64,000 bases of DNA from Gymnodinialimonas sp. 57CJ19. Lineage in GTDB: Bacteria; Pseudomonadota; Alphaproteobacteria; Rhodobacterales; Rhodobacteraceae. The translations under genes and the position numbers were made by a program. The DNA lies in NCBI RefSeq assembly GCF_038396845.1, contig NZ_CP151587.1, positions 3,012,001-3,076,000 of the forward strand, in the 5' to 3' direction. The first letter of the stretch is position 1. Each line of letters begins with the position of its first letter. Below the pieces are notes generated by a model, which was given only the letters and a program-made list of their open reading frames with translations, was not told the origin of the DNA and did no database searches. This document shows, piece after piece, positions 42,445-52,709 of this stretch.

Positions 42445-44813
42445 TGCAACTGTTGCCGGACGGTGTCTGTCAGATCGGTTAACGAAAACGGTTTCGGCAA
42501 GAAGACAGAGCCCGGAACGCCAATTGATCCTCCCTCCATCGCATCTTCGGCGTAGCCCGATACGAACACCACCTTGGTTTCGGGGCGTTCTTTCAGGGCT
42601 TCGCGCACCCACGTGGGGCCGTCCATGCCCGGCATGATGACGTCTGTCACGAACAGGTCGATCTCCAGCGTATCATCGGAGAGGGTTTCCAAAGCCTCCT
42701 CGGCGCAGGCGGCTTCAAGAACCGTGTACCCCCGGAGCCGCAACGCCCGTGACGCGAAGGCACGAACCGGCGCCTCATCCTCCACCAACAAAACCACACC
42801 GGGGCGGCCGCCGTTGACTGGATCGTTGATCTCGGTGGCCTTGGCCTCAATCACCTTGGTCGGCTCTTGCAAATTGGCGTTCACGTGGGCGGGGATATAG
42901 ATTGTGAATGTGGTGCCCGAGCCCACGACGCTATCCACGAAGATATAGCCGCCAGTTTGCTTGATGATGCCGTAAGCCATTGAAAGGCCGAGCCCCGTCC
43001 CCTCTCCGGTTCGCTTCGTAGTGAAGAAAGGTTCGAAGATTCGGTTCAACTTGTCGGCGGGGATGCCGTGTCCGTGGTCGCGCACGCGGATCGTCACGTA
43101 AGCACCATTGGGCACGATAACTTGGTCACGGGCCATGGGCGAGGTCAGATGCACCATGCGCGTTTCAACACGAACCTCGCCGCCATCGGGCATCGCATCA
43201 CGAGCGTTCACCACGAGGTTCATGATCACCTGATCCAACTGCCGCCGGTCCGCCCGTATGGGCTGCAGGTCCGGATCGTTGGACAACGACAGGGAGATCT
43301 TCTCTCCCACTAGGCGATTGAGAAGGTGCGTCAATTCACTGATGGTATCGCTGAGATCCATAACCTCTGGCTCCAGCGTCTGCTTGCGCGAGAACGCCAA
43401 AAGCTGTCCCACAAGGCTCGCGGCGCGGTTGGCGTTTTGGTTAATCTGCACCAGATCCGCGTAATCGGGATCGCCCTGATCGTGGCGAAGCAGCAACAGA
43501 TCACAATGGCCGGTGATCGCGGTCAGCAGGTTGTTGAAATCATGGGCCACACCGCCCGCAAGTTCGCCAATCGCCTGCATTTTCTGGCTTTGAACGAACT
43601 GTTGTTCCAGGTTCTTGAGTTCCGTCGCGTCGTGTAGCACTGCCAGCAGCGACGGCCCCGTGCCGTCAACAATCCGGCTTAATGAAATCTGTAAAAACGT
43701 CTCGTCCTTGCGCTGCTTCGCCCGCGCTACTTCGGATCGGTTCGGGACCCGTTCGGCCAGGGAATCTGCGATCCAGTCACCTACGGGGCGGCCCAAGTTA
43801 ACCACGAATTGCGACATCGGCCCCGTGACCGACGCGTCGATCCCCAACAGAGCCTGGGCGCGGAAGTTGGAGGCTAACACCTCTCCGTCCGCGCTGATGT
43901 GCAAAAGCGCTACGGGCAATGATTCAAAGGCCCGCGCGGCGACCGAGGCGGCGGGCGGCTCGGACAGACCGGGGATGGCGTAAACCTCCCTACGGCCGTC
44001 CTTCGAGGGAACAACGATGGGAATGACCTCGATACTGCCGTTCACGCTCGAAAGACTGGAGCGCCTCCCCGCCACAAGCGGTTGATCTGGAAATACATCT
44101 TCAAGGGTCGTGGCTCGGCGGCCCAATACTTCGCGCATCGCGGAGTTCATCGACAGCACGGTGTCATTGTGGCTGACAACCATCATTGGCAGGCCGATCC
44201 ATTCCCCATGGCGGGAATTGGCATCTGCCAGATCGTCCATGCGCCAAATCACACCGCCGTTTAACCGGTGCGCCGCCAAGCGCACTGTCCCGCGCGGTGT
44301 CACCACTATTTCATGGGCGGAAGGGCGGCGACCCATGGCGGTTTCCTGCCGGAACACCACCGCCGCCGCATTGGGTAACACGCCCGCAATTGCGCGCGCC
44401 ATGGGCTGACCCAGTCGGTCACCAAATCGACGCTCTGCCGACGCATTCTGCAAGACAATTGCGCCGTCTTCGTCGGTGCAAAAGCACGGGGAAGGATCAT
44501 GGTGAATAAGGGTAAATGCCGCTTGAAACGTGTTCTGAACCCGCCACGTGCGCCAGATATCGCGTAGCGTCACCAACCCCGCCGCCGCCAAAAAGCCACC
44601 GGTCGCGGCCATCAAGCCGAAACGCAGTTCAGCCACGGGCGCCAGAAGCGTCGCGCCCCCCGCAACAATGCCCAAGACCAGCAAAACGACAGGCTGAACA
44701 AAGGGTTTGATCCCGCGTGCGTCCTTGATAACCCGATCCGCCGTCTCGTCTGTCACAGTCTCAATCGCTTTCCAAAGGTCAGAGGCCCGTCCCGAAACGG
44801 CCCTCTCAATCAT
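42441..44813 (-). CDS. cckA: Hybrid sensor histidine kinase CckA
   Basis: A 790-aa hybrid kinase. Two N-terminal membrane helices (about 45-65 and 73-93) precede PAS-like regions (~110-390), a HisKA domain with [20 protein letters not shown] (phospho-His about 424), a HATPase ([30 protein letters not shown]) and a C-terminal receiver with [11 protein letters not shown] (Asp about 724). This is CckA, which feeds phosphate through ChpT to CtrA in alphaproteobacteria; in the Rhodobacteraceae the pathway controls motility, gene transfer and related traits. ATG 44813 (MIERAVSG) is preferred over TTG 44831. A full CtrA-type box lies 24-38 bases upstream. Confidence 0.93.
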   Translation of the reverse strand: MIERAVSGRASDLWKAIETVTDETADRVIKDARGIKPFVQPVVLLVLGIVAGGATLLAPVAELRFGLMAATGGFLAAAGLVTLRDIWRTWRVQNTFQAAFTLIHHDPSPCFCTDEDGAIVLQNASAERRFGDRLGQPMARAIAGVLPNAAAVVFRQETAMGRRPSAHEIVVTPRGTVRLAAHRLNGGVIWRMDDLADANSRHGEWIGLPMMVVSHNDTVLSMNSAMREVLGRRATTLEDVFPDQPLVAGRRSSLSSVNGSIEVIPIVVPSKDGRREVYAIPGLSEPPAASVAARAFESLPVALLHISADGEVLASNFRAQALLGIDASVTGPMSQFVVNLGRPVGDWIADSLAERVPNRSEVARAKQRKDETFLQISLSRIVDGTGPSLLAVLHDATELKNLEQQFVQSQKMQAIGELAGGVAHDFNNLLTAITGHCDLLLLRHDQGDPDYADLVQINQNANRAASLVGQLLAFSRKQTLEPEVMDLSDTISELTHLLNRLVGEKISLSLSNDPDLQPIRADRRQLDQVIMNLVVNARDAMPDGGEVRVETRMVHLTSPMARDQVIVPNGAYVTIRVRDHGHGIPADKLNRIFEPFFTTKRTGEGTGLGLSMAYGIIKQTGGYIFVDSVVGSGTTFTIYIPAHVNANLQEPTKVIEAKATEINDPVNGGRPGVVLLVEDEAPVRAFASRALRLRGYTVLEAACAEEALETLSDDTLEIDLFVTDVIMPGMDGPTWVREALKERPETKVVFVSGYAEDAMEGGSIGVPGSVFLPKPFSLTDLTDTVRQQLH

Positions 44814-44836
44814 CCCAAGGGTTTCGACCAAAAGGG

Positions 44837-44851
44837 TTAAATTAACCTTAA
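44837..44851 (-). promoter_or_regulatory. CtrA-type box TTAA-N7-TTAA upstream of cckA
   Basis: TTAA at 44837-44840, ATTAACC, then TTAA at 44848-44851: a perfect match to the full CtrA consensus. It lies just before the cckA start, overlapping where a promoter would be, so CtrA could control its own upstream kinase. The regulatory claim is inferred from the motif. Confidence 0.65.
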
Positions 44852-44892
44852 GATTACCTATAAACGAGCCTGTCTGAAAATGTGCCGCCTGG

Positions 44893-46056
44893 CTAGGGAA
44901 TGTCGCGCACGAGTTCTGCCGTAAAGAACCCGTCAGAGGCCGTCAGGGGCGTATCCCCATGGGCTGGACCGGCGCGCCAGCCCTTGTTCCGCGCCAAGAA
45001 GGCCGCGACTTGCGCCTCATTTTCGGCGTCAAACAACGAGCACGTCATATAGATCAAACGCCCGCCCTCGGCCACAACCTTTGCCGCCTCATCCAATATC
45101 TGAGCCTGCGTTTCGATCAAACTTTCAAGGGCTTCCGGCGTCAATCGCCACTTCGCCTCCGGGTCACGCCGCCATGTGCCGGACCCCGAACAGGGCACAT
45201 CGGTAACCACCAGATCAAACGGCCCACGGGTAGAGATATCGCCGGTTTCAATCGACATGATCCGCACCCCGGCGCGCTCGGCCCGTGGCGCGAGGTCTGC
45301 CATGCGTTGAGGTAACGCGTCATGGGCGAAAATCGTGGCATCACAACGGTCTGCAATCGCGAGGGCCTTGCCCCCGCCGCCCGCGCAATAGTCCAGAACT
45401 GCACCGCTTTCCGGCCAGTCAACCCGCCCAACGGCCGCTTGAACCGACAGGTCCTGTGGCTCTACCAGACCATTCATATAGGCCATGGTTTGGCGCAACC
45501 GCCGCGCCCCTTCTGTCACTTCCAGGGCGGTCGGGACATCGGGGTGCGGGCGACAGGTCAGGCCTTCGCCGCCAAGGGCCTCCTGCGCCGCCTCTCGGGT
45601 GCCGCGCCGCAAGTTCACGCGCAGCCACAACGGCGCCCGTTGCGTGAAGGTTTGCAGCAGGTCTGGCAGCGCGTCCCCGGCGCGGGCTTGCAACAGGGGC
45701 AAGGTCCAGTCGGGCACGTTCAAGGCTGGATCAGCGGCGGATTGGTCCGCGTGCCTTTCCGCCTCGGACAACGGCTCGGGCGCATGCCCAATCCCCGAGA
45801 ATATCGCGTCGATATCCGCGCCTTGCGCCCTCACCAACCCAAGGATCAACCCGCGCCCGGTGGCATCCCCCAGCGCCTCGCACACGCCCTTTTGCCGTAA
45901 CACGTCATAGACGTGATCGCGCACCGATGCCCGGTCCTTGGAGCCCGCATACCGCGCCCCTCGTGCCCAACGGGTCAGGGCCTGCTCCACGGGGGTGCCG
46001 CTTAGCCAAGCCTCCAAAACCTCTATCGCTGCCGAATAACGGGCCGCAGGTTGCAT
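44893..46056 (-). CDS. RsmB/NOP family RNA (cytosine-C5)-methyltransferase
   Basis: A 387-aa SAM-dependent RNA methyltransferase. The catalytic cysteines of m5C enzymes are present in VTDVPCSGSGTWRRDPEAKW and MTCSLFDAENE; the SAM motif is GAVLDYCAGGGGKALAIAD. The N-terminal region (RYSAAIEVLEAWL) is an NusB-like helical part. It is shorter than E. coli RsmB (429 aa), so the exact rRNA target is uncertain. ATG 46056 (MQPAARYS) is chosen. It follows guaB by 36 bases. Confidence 0.9.
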   Translation of the reverse strand: MQPAARYSAAIEVLEAWLSGTPVEQALTRWARGARYAGSKDRASVRDHVYDVLRQKGVCEALGDATGRGLILGLVRAQGADIDAIFSGIGHAPEPLSEAERHADQSAADPALNVPDWTLPLLQARAGDALPDLLQTFTQRAPLWLRVNLRRGTREAAQEALGGEGLTCRPHPDVPTALEVTEGARRLRQTMAYMNGLVEPQDLSVQAAVGRVDWPESGAVLDYCAGGGGKALAIADRCDATIFAHDALPQRMADLAPRAERAGVRIMSIETGDISTRGPFDLVVTDVPCSGSGTWRRDPEAKWRLTPEALESLIETQAQILDEAAKVVAEGGRLIYMTCSLFDAENEAQVAAFLARNKGWRAGPAHGDTPLTASDGFFTAELVRDIP

Positions 46057-46092
46057 CTTAATCCACCACTTCAACTACAACGCGTAACGCCC

Positions 46093-47610
<1,518 letters not shown>

Positions 47611-47626
47611 CTAAATCTGGTGCGCT

Positions 47627-48346
47627 TTACGCGTCATCCCCCTCCCGACCCCGATAGCCCGTGGCCACCACGAACTTCTCGGAACTATCGGCGCGCGACG
47701 CGCCCGGCTTCACATTGGCCACCTTCTTGAACCGCTGTTTCAACAATGCCTGCAAAGTGCCCTCGGCCCCTCCGGCCAAGACCTTGGCCACAAAGGTGCC
47801 ACCGGGCTCCAGCACGTCGAATGCCAATTCCGCGGCTGCCTCGCACAACGCCATGATCCGCATGTGATCCGTCTGCTTATGCCCCGACGCCGACGCCGCC
47901 ATATCACTCATCACCACGTCGGCCCGCCCACCAAGCCATTCCTTCACCTTCAGATCCGCATCGTCTTCCATGAAGTCGAGCTGATGTAACTCGCACCCCG
48001 CAATCGGCTCCATCTCTTGCAAATCGAGCCCGATGATCCGGCCAACAGCCTTGCCAGACTTCTCGCCCAAAGCGTTCACGCGCTTGACCGCGACCTGACA
48101 CCATCCGCCCGGCGCACAGCCCAGATCCACCACCCTCGCGCCCGGCACAAGGAAACGGTACTTGTCGTCCAGATCAATAATCTTGTAAGCCGCCCGCCCC
48201 CGGTAGCCGTCGCGCTTGGCGGCGGCCACATATGGATCGTTCAGCTGCCGCTCCAACCACCGGGTCGAGCTCAACTTGCGCCCCCTCGCGGTCTTCACCT
48301 TCACCTTCAAATCGCGCTGCCCGCGCCCGCTCGTGTTCTTAACCAT
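47627..48346 (-). CDS. rlmE: 23S rRNA 2'-O-ribose U2552 methyltransferase RlmE
   Basis: A 239-aa FtsJ/RlmE enzyme that methylates U2552 of 23S rRNA late in 50S assembly. The SAM site is [15 protein letters not shown], the catalytic K-D-K-E residues fall in [28 protein letters not shown] and the end of [13 protein letters not shown]. The N terminus [20 protein letters not shown] is longer than in E. coli, as usual in alphaproteobacteria. It lies downstream of ppx on the same strand, with a hairpin and a dispersed family repeat in the gap. Confidence 0.94.
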   Translation of the reverse strand: MVKNTSGRGQRDLKVKVKTARGRKLSSTRWLERQLNDPYVAAAKRDGYRGRAAYKIIDLDDKYRFLVPGARVVDLGCAPGGWCQVAVKRVNALGEKSGKAVGRIIGLDLQEMEPIAGCELHQLDFMEDDADLKVKEWLGGRADVVMSDMAASASGHKQTDHMRIMALCEAAAELAFDVLEPGGTFVAKVLAGGAEGTLQALLKQRFKKVANVKPGASRADSSEKFVVATGYRGREGDDA

Positions 48347-48374
48347 CGCCACAACCCTCGCGCCAATGCGCTCT

Positions 48375-48397
48375 TTCACCTTGGCAAATACAACTCA
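48375..48397. repeat. Dispersed short repeat, copy 1 (core TTGGCAAATACAACTCA)
   Basis: The 17-base core at 48381-48397 is identical to 61956-61972, and the six bases before it agree except one (TTCACC versus TTCATC). Both copies lie just upstream of minus-strand genes. Similar sequences recur in Rhodobacteraceae genomes from memory, without known function. Confidence 0.6.
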
Positions 48398-48462
48398 TGC
48401 ACGCCGTATAGATCCAACCGGTCCCATGACAATTATTCACAGGCCCCGCCACCCGTCCCGCC

Positions 48463-48483
48463 CAAATTTTCGTAGAAAATTTG
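48463..48483. repeat. AT-rich hairpin between ppx and rlmE
   Basis: CAAATTTTC (48463-48471), GTA loop, GAAAATTTG (48475-48483): a perfect 9-bp inverted repeat. The TTTTCGTA core resembles the palindromes at 52647-52695. It may act as a transcript-end or processing element; no T-run fits a standard terminator. Confidence 0.65.
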
Positions 48484-48513
48484 CACGCGCGATGACGCAG
48501 TCAGCGCAAAACC

Positions 48514-49704
48514 TCAGTAAGGCCCATCTTCCAGAACCCCGTCCCGGCTCATCTGCGCATACAACAAGCCCTCTCTGAGCCCCCGGTCCGCAACCGACAA
48601 CCGGTCCGTTGGCCAGGCCCGTAACAGCGCCTGCAAAATCGCGGCCCCAGACATGATCAACGTCTGCCTATCGCGCCCAATCCTCGGGTCCCTGCGCCGT
48701 CCGTCGGGGCCCAGCGCCAGATAGCCATTGATAACCGTATCAATCTGGGTCGAGGTCATTCTTAACCCGTCCACCTTGTTGCGATCATACCGCCGCAACC
48801 CCAGGTGCGAGGCCGCAACCGTCGTCACCGTCCCGCTGGTTCCGATGATCTGGAACCCCTCCAGGGTCTGCTCCGCCGCGTCCGTATAGGGCGAAAACTC
48901 AGCCAATTGTTCTTCAAAGTACCACGACATCAACGCAAACCGCGCCCCGTCGTCGGCCACATCGTCATACATATCCTTTAATGTAGCCACACCCAGCGGG
49001 ATCGAGATCCAATCCACAACCTTCGCCCTTGGAAAGATGCTGTCGTCGTAGTCAAACCCCTGATGCAGACGCATGATCGCCTTGGGCCGCTCCAGCTTGG
49101 GCACCCGGCTCAGGTCAATCCACACCAACTCGGTGGAGCCGCCGCCGATATCGACCACCAGCAATTGCTCAGTTCGCGTGGACACCAGCGGCGCGCAGGA
49201 CACCACCGCCAGCTGCGCCTCTTCCTCGGGCTTGATGATCTCCAACTCAAGGCCCGTCTCTCGCTTCACCAGCCCGATGAACTCCGTCCCATTCACGGCA
49301 CGGCGACAGGCTTCCGTGGCCACCAGACGTGCCCTCTCAATCTCTACCCGATGCTTGGACAGCTTCTTTTGGCAAATCTTCAACGCCCCCACGGCGCGCG
49401 CCATGGAGGCTCGGCTCATCCGACCCGAGGCTTCCAGCCCCTGTCCCAACTGCACCGATTTGGAAAACGAATCCACCACGTGCAGTTGGCTCCCCTTGGG
49501 TTGAGCAATCAGCATCCGGCACGAATTCGTGCCCAAATCCAAAGCCGCATATAGATCATCAGGATCGGGGCCACTTTTGTGACTTTGGGCGGGGGGCGGG
49601 GTGCGCCGTTCAACAGTCGGGGCCGCGCCCGGCTCTCCTTTCGGGATCACGGGGGCGACAGGTCTGGGGAACGGGCCATCTCCGCCGGGGCGCTTTTGCG
49701 ACAT
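48514..49704 (-). CDS. ppx: Ppx/GppA phosphatase family protein (exopolyphosphatase-like)
   Basis: A 396-aa ASKHA-fold phosphatase that removes phosphate from polyphosphate or pppGpp. After a ~48-residue Pro-rich N-terminal extension come YAALDLGTNSCRMLIAQP (phosphate loop 1), LLVVDIGGGSTELVW (loop 2) and GTSGTVTTVAASHL. The active-site Glu lies in KPEEEAQLAVVS. It lacks the C-terminal HD domain of longer Ppx, so polyphosphatase versus guanosine pentaphosphatase activity is open. It is upstream of rlmE. Confidence 0.9.
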   Translation of the reverse strand: MSQKRPGGDGPFPRPVAPVIPKGEPGAAPTVERRTPPPAQSHKSGPDPDDLYAALDLGTNSCRMLIAQPKGSQLHVVDSFSKSVQLGQGLEASGRMSRASMARAVGALKICQKKLSKHRVEIERARLVATEACRRAVNGTEFIGLVKRETGLELEIIKPEEEAQLAVVSCAPLVSTRTEQLLVVDIGGGSTELVWIDLSRVPKLERPKAIMRLHQGFDYDDSIFPRAKVVDWISIPLGVATLKDMYDDVADDGARFALMSWYFEEQLAEFSPYTDAAEQTLEGFQIIGTSGTVTTVAASHLGLRRYDRNKVDGLRMTSTQIDTVINGYLALGPDGRRRDPRIGRDRQTLIMSGAAILQALLRAWPTDRLSVADRGLREGLLYAQMSRDGVLEDGPY

Positions 49705-50018
49705 CGGGCTGTGGCCTTTCCGAATTGGGTTGCCTTCAACCTAACTGCTTCACCCGTTTCAAACAATGGGCCAGATCGCCTGTTGCCCCCTCGTCGCTCT
49801 CGAATCGCTGCCTATCCCGTTGCCTCATGAAGATGATGAAGAATATGGGTCGCCGCCCCTCTGGCCTGCCTTGCGACGGGGCGACTATGGTGCGCCTCGG
49901 GGCAAGCAGGTCGTTATGACAGCCCGTGATGTCGAAAACAGGCCCAGCACGGCGTAATCCGCCGCTTATGGTGCCAGCAACTGGGCCGGATTCGGGCCCC
50001 AACACCGGAGAGCTCACC
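49705..50018. other. Gene-less region before the one-carbon operon
   Basis: In these 314 nt between the divergent ppx and the 50019 gene I see no supported gene. A short GGGCC-GGATTCG-GGCCC hairpin lies just before the ribosome site at about 50008. I looked for SAM-II, SAM/SAH and cobalamin riboswitch cores because of the downstream genes and did not recognise one; a covariance search would be needed to exclude them. Confidence 0.55.
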
Positions 50019-50330
50019 ATGACCGCCATCACCCATGTCTTCTGGCGCGATATCCCCGCGCAGGTGATTATCGGCAAAGGCCGGTCTGGTGCGAAAATGC
50101 CGTTGCCGGAACGGTTTGAGCAAGCCATCGACCGCGCCGCGATGAAAGTCGGGGCCAGGGACGATGACGCCTATCTGGCCGGGTTCCACCGGGTTGTGGT
50201 GGGCGAGGCGGACGGCGACTTGAAGGAAGCCGCCGCCGCCGAGGCTGCCAAACTCGATGCCGCCTACGACAATGACCGGTTGAAAGCTCTGATCAACGCC
50301 GAAGGGTATGACCCTTCAAAGCCTGCTTAA
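50019..50330 (+). CDS. PF13769-type 'virulence factor' small protein
   Basis: A 103-aa protein resembling the PF13769 family: HVFWRDIPAQVIIGKGRSGA, LPERFEQAIDRAAM, DAYLAGFHRV and a C-terminal Ala-rich helix. The family name is historical; in alphaproteobacteria it is regularly encoded with methylene-THF reductase and methyl-THF methyltransferase genes, as here. GGAG precedes ATG 50019. It may assist this one-carbon module; no activity is known. Confidence 0.78.
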   Translation: MTAITHVFWRDIPAQVIIGKGRSGAKMPLPERFEQAIDRAAMKVGARDDDAYLAGFHRVVVGEADGDLKEAAAAEAAKLDAAYDNDRLKALINAEGYDPSKPA

Positions 50331-50358
50331 TCCCTTGCCCACCCTCCGGGAGACCCTC

Positions 50359-51294
50359 ATGGCCCTTCTCAATTTCCGCAAATCTGCCCCCGGCCCCGTG
50401 GCCTCCAGTGCCGCTATGGAGGCACTCCTGAAGGGGTACTCGATCGAGGTGATGCCCCGCACCGCAGAGAAGGTGGACGATTTCCGCCATTACCTGCCCG
50501 CCGGCACCCGCGTCTACATCGCCCATATCGACGGCACCCCGATCGAAGATATGGTCGCCACGGCAAAACGCATTCGCGCCGAGGGCTATGAGCCGATGCC
50601 CCACTTCGCCGCGCGCTCCATTCCCGATGCTGCCACTCTGACCGATTGGATCGCCCGCTATCAGGGCGAGGCCGACGTGCGCCAGGGTCTGATCCTGGCA
50701 GGCGGCATCAGTGAGCCACGCGGCGACTTTCACGCCTCGATGCAATTGCTCGAAACGGGTCTGTTCGACAAAGCAGGCTTCACCCACCTGCACGTCGCGG
50801 GCCACCCCGAGGGCAACCGCGACATCGACAAAAGCGGCGACGCGGGCGTGATGGAAGCGTTGCGCTGGAAGCAAGCCTTCAACGAGCGTTCCGACGCCTC
50901 CATGGCCATGGCCACGCAATTCGCATTCGAGGCGGGCCCCGTCATCGCCTGGGCCGAGCGCTTGGCCGCCGAGGGGATCACCCTCCCCATCCATCTGGGC
51001 ATCGCTGGCCCCGGCAAACTGCAAACGCTGATCAAATTCGCCATTGCTTGCGGCGTGGGCAACTCCCTTCAAGTGCTGCAAAAGCGCGCCAAGGATGTCA
51101 CCAAGCTGCTGATGCCGTTTGAGCCCACTGACATCCTGGCGGAACTGGCAACCTACAAGGCCAGCAATCCCGATAGCCTGATCCAATCCATCCACTTCTT
51201 CCCCCTTGGCGGCATCAAGACCAACGCCAATTGGGCCATCGCCAATGGCGGTGCCTCTGCGGCGCCCGTGACTCCCCTACCTGAAAGCAAATAA
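50359..51294 (+). CDS. Methylenetetrahydrofolate reductase-like protein (MetF-type)
   Basis: A 311-aa TIM-barrel protein of the methylene-THF reductase family, which reduces CH2-THF to CH3-THF. Matching parts are YSIEVMPRTAEKVDDF, PHFAARSIPD, LAGGISEPRGDF, HVAGHPEGNRD, ATQFAFEAGPVIAW and LPIHLGIAGPGKLQT. It is more distant from E. coli MetF than from a second MetF-like group found next to corrinoid methyltransferase genes. ATG 50359 has GGGAGA upstream and fits the family N terminus. Its stop TAA touches the ATG of the next gene, so they are coupled. Confidence 0.87.
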   Translation: MALLNFRKSAPGPVASSAAMEALLKGYSIEVMPRTAEKVDDFRHYLPAGTRVYIAHIDGTPIEDMVATAKRIRAEGYEPMPHFAARSIPDAATLTDWIARYQGEADVRQGLILAGGISEPRGDFHASMQLLETGLFDKAGFTHLHVAGHPEGNRDIDKSGDAGVMEALRWKQAFNERSDASMAMATQFAFEAGPVIAWAERLAAEGITLPIHLGIAGPGKLQTLIKFAIACGVGNSLQVLQKRAKDVTKLLMPFEPTDILAELATYKASNPDSLIQSIHFFPLGGIKTNANWAIANGGASAAPVTPLPESK

Positions 51295-52362
51295 ATGACC
51301 CGCACTGTTATCGAGTCGAAGACCAAAACCACCGTGATCGGCTTTGACGAGCCGTTCTGCGTTATCGGTGAGCGGATCAATCCGACGGGCCGCAAGATCC
51401 TGAACCAAGAACTTGAGAACGGCGATTTCAGCCGGGTGGAGGCCGATGCCATCGCCCAGGTCGCCGCTGGCGCCACGGTGCTGGATATCAACTCGGGCGC
51501 CGTCTTCTCGGGCAAGATGGCCGAGGACCCGCGCTATGCCGACAACAACTTTGTTGAGCCGCCCCTGATGAAACAGTTGATCGAGGTGGTGCAAGCCGTC
51601 ACCGATTGCCCCTTGTGCATCGACAGCTCCGTTCCCGGCGCGCTGGAAGCCGGTCTTGCCGCCGCCGAAGGGCGCCCGCTCCTGAATTCCGTGACCGGCG
51701 AGGAAGAGAGGCTGGAACTGGTTCTGCCGCTGGTCGCCAAGTACAACGTTCCCGTTGTCGCGATTTCCAACGACGACACCGGCATTTCCGAAGATCCGGA
51801 CGTCCGCTTTGCCGTCGCCAAGAAGATCGTTGAGCGTGCCGCCGATTTCGGCATCCCCGCCCATGACATCGTCGTGGACCCCCTGGTTATGCCCATCGGC
51901 GCGATGGCCACGGCGGGGCACCAGGTGTTCACCCTTGTGCGACGCCTGCGCGAAGAATTGGGCGTGAACACCACCTGCGGCGCGTCCAATATCTCTTTTG
52001 GACTGCCCAATCGCCACGGCATCAACAACGCCTTCCTTCCGATGGCGTTTTCCGCTGGCATGACCTCGGCCATCATGAACCCCGTTGCTCTGCCCATCGG
52101 CCCCAAGAAGATCGCCGAAAAGAAGGCACTGGTAGAGGCCGCAGGCGTGGTTCTGCCCGAGGGGATGGACGATGAGGCCTTCGTAAAGCTCTTTGGAATG
52201 GGCTCCACCAAGCCGCGCCCCGGCAAAGAGATGGAGGCGATCCGCGCCGCCAACTTCCTGCTAAATCACGATGACGGCGGCGGCGCTTGGATCACCTTCA
52301 ACAAAGATCCCGAAGCCGCGCCCCGCAGGGGGCGTGCTGGCGGGCGTCGCGGACGCGGCTGA
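51295..52362 (+). CDS. Methyltetrahydrofolate:cobalamin methyltransferase
   Basis: A 355-aa pterin-binding (DHPS-like) TIM barrel that passes the methyl group from CH3-THF to a corrinoid protein. Typical segments are CVIGERINPTGRK, GATVLDINSGAVFSG, CPLCIDSSVPGALEAGL, VVAISNDDTGISEDP and CGASNISFGLPNRHGINNAF. It corresponds to the methyl-THF part of MetH; in Roseobacter-group bacteria methionine synthase is split, with homocysteine- and B12-binding proteins encoded elsewhere. The last residues are Arg/Gly-rich. It follows the MetF-like gene with no gap. Confidence 0.9.
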   Translation: MTRTVIESKTKTTVIGFDEPFCVIGERINPTGRKILNQELENGDFSRVEADAIAQVAAGATVLDINSGAVFSGKMAEDPRYADNNFVEPPLMKQLIEVVQAVTDCPLCIDSSVPGALEAGLAAAEGRPLLNSVTGEEERLELVLPLVAKYNVPVVAISNDDTGISEDPDVRFAVAKKIVERAADFGIPAHDIVVDPLVMPIGAMATAGHQVFTLVRRLREELGVNTTCGASNISFGLPNRHGINNAFLPMAFSAGMTSAIMNPVALPIGPKKIAEKKALVEAAGVVLPEGMDDEAFVKLFGMGSTKPRPGKEMEAIRAANFLLNHDDGGGAWITFNKDPEAAPRRGRAGGRRGRG

Positions 52363-52409
52363 GGTCTGGGGTAAGGATGTGTTAACCAGAATCGCCACAG
52401 GATGCAGGG

Positions 52410-52643
52410 ATGAATATGCGCCCCGCCATCTCGCTTCCCTCCGCCCCTTGGGTCGATCAGGTTTTCTCCGCCAAAACCGTCAGGTATGGCGGTGTGGTCA
52501 GACGGTCGCTGCGATGGGTGGAAGCGGAAGTGGGCCGCGCCGTCTTCGAACACGAAGTGCGGCGGCGCGGTTGGCATATGGCGGAATGCAACGGCCAATT
52601 GGTCGTGTTCTGCACCACAAACCCGGTCCGCTTTTTATTCTAA
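52410..52643 (+). CDS. Conserved small protein, 77 aa, unknown function
   Basis: A 77-aa basic protein between the methyl-THF methyltransferase and the RamA-like gene. It is soluble-looking with a Trp/Arg-rich middle (RRSLRWVEAEVGRAVFEHEV, RRRGWHMAEC). GCAGGG lies before ATG 52410; a second ATG is at 52416. I have no family for it beyond its recurrent position in such clusters (from memory, sometimes mislabelled as phosphoribosylanthranilate isomerase). It could be a DNA-binding or accessory protein. Confidence 0.65.
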   Translation: MNMRPAISLPSAPWVDQVFSAKTVRYGGVVRRSLRWVEAEVGRAVFEHEVRRRGWHMAECNGQLVVFCTTNPVRFLF

Positions 52644-52646
52644 CAA

Positions 52647-52666
52647 GAAAATTCGTACGAATTTTC
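52647..52666. repeat. Perfect 20-bp AT-rich palindrome 1
   Basis: GAAAATTCGTACGAATTTTC is self-complementary over all 20 bases. It lies four bases after the stop of the 77-aa gene and is separated from palindrome 2 by nine bases. Confidence 0.8.
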
Positions 52667-52675
52667 ACACCCTGT

Positions 52676-52695
52676 GAATTTTCGTACGAAAATTC
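52676..52695. repeat. Perfect 20-bp AT-rich palindrome 2
   Basis: GAATTTTCGTACGAAAATTC is self-complementary over 20 bases. It ends a base before the CTGGAG ribosome site of the RamA-like gene, so a hairpin here, or a protein bound to it, could affect that gene's expression. The inner bases between the two palindromes also pair as TTCACA-CCC-TGTGAA. Confidence 0.8.
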
Positions 52696-52709
52696 TGGAG
52701 CGCGTTTCG

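Noticed and set aside
49705..50018. SAM, SAH or cobalamin riboswitch before the one-carbon operon
   Set aside because: I looked for the conserved cores and could not match them by eye; left open for a covariance-model search.
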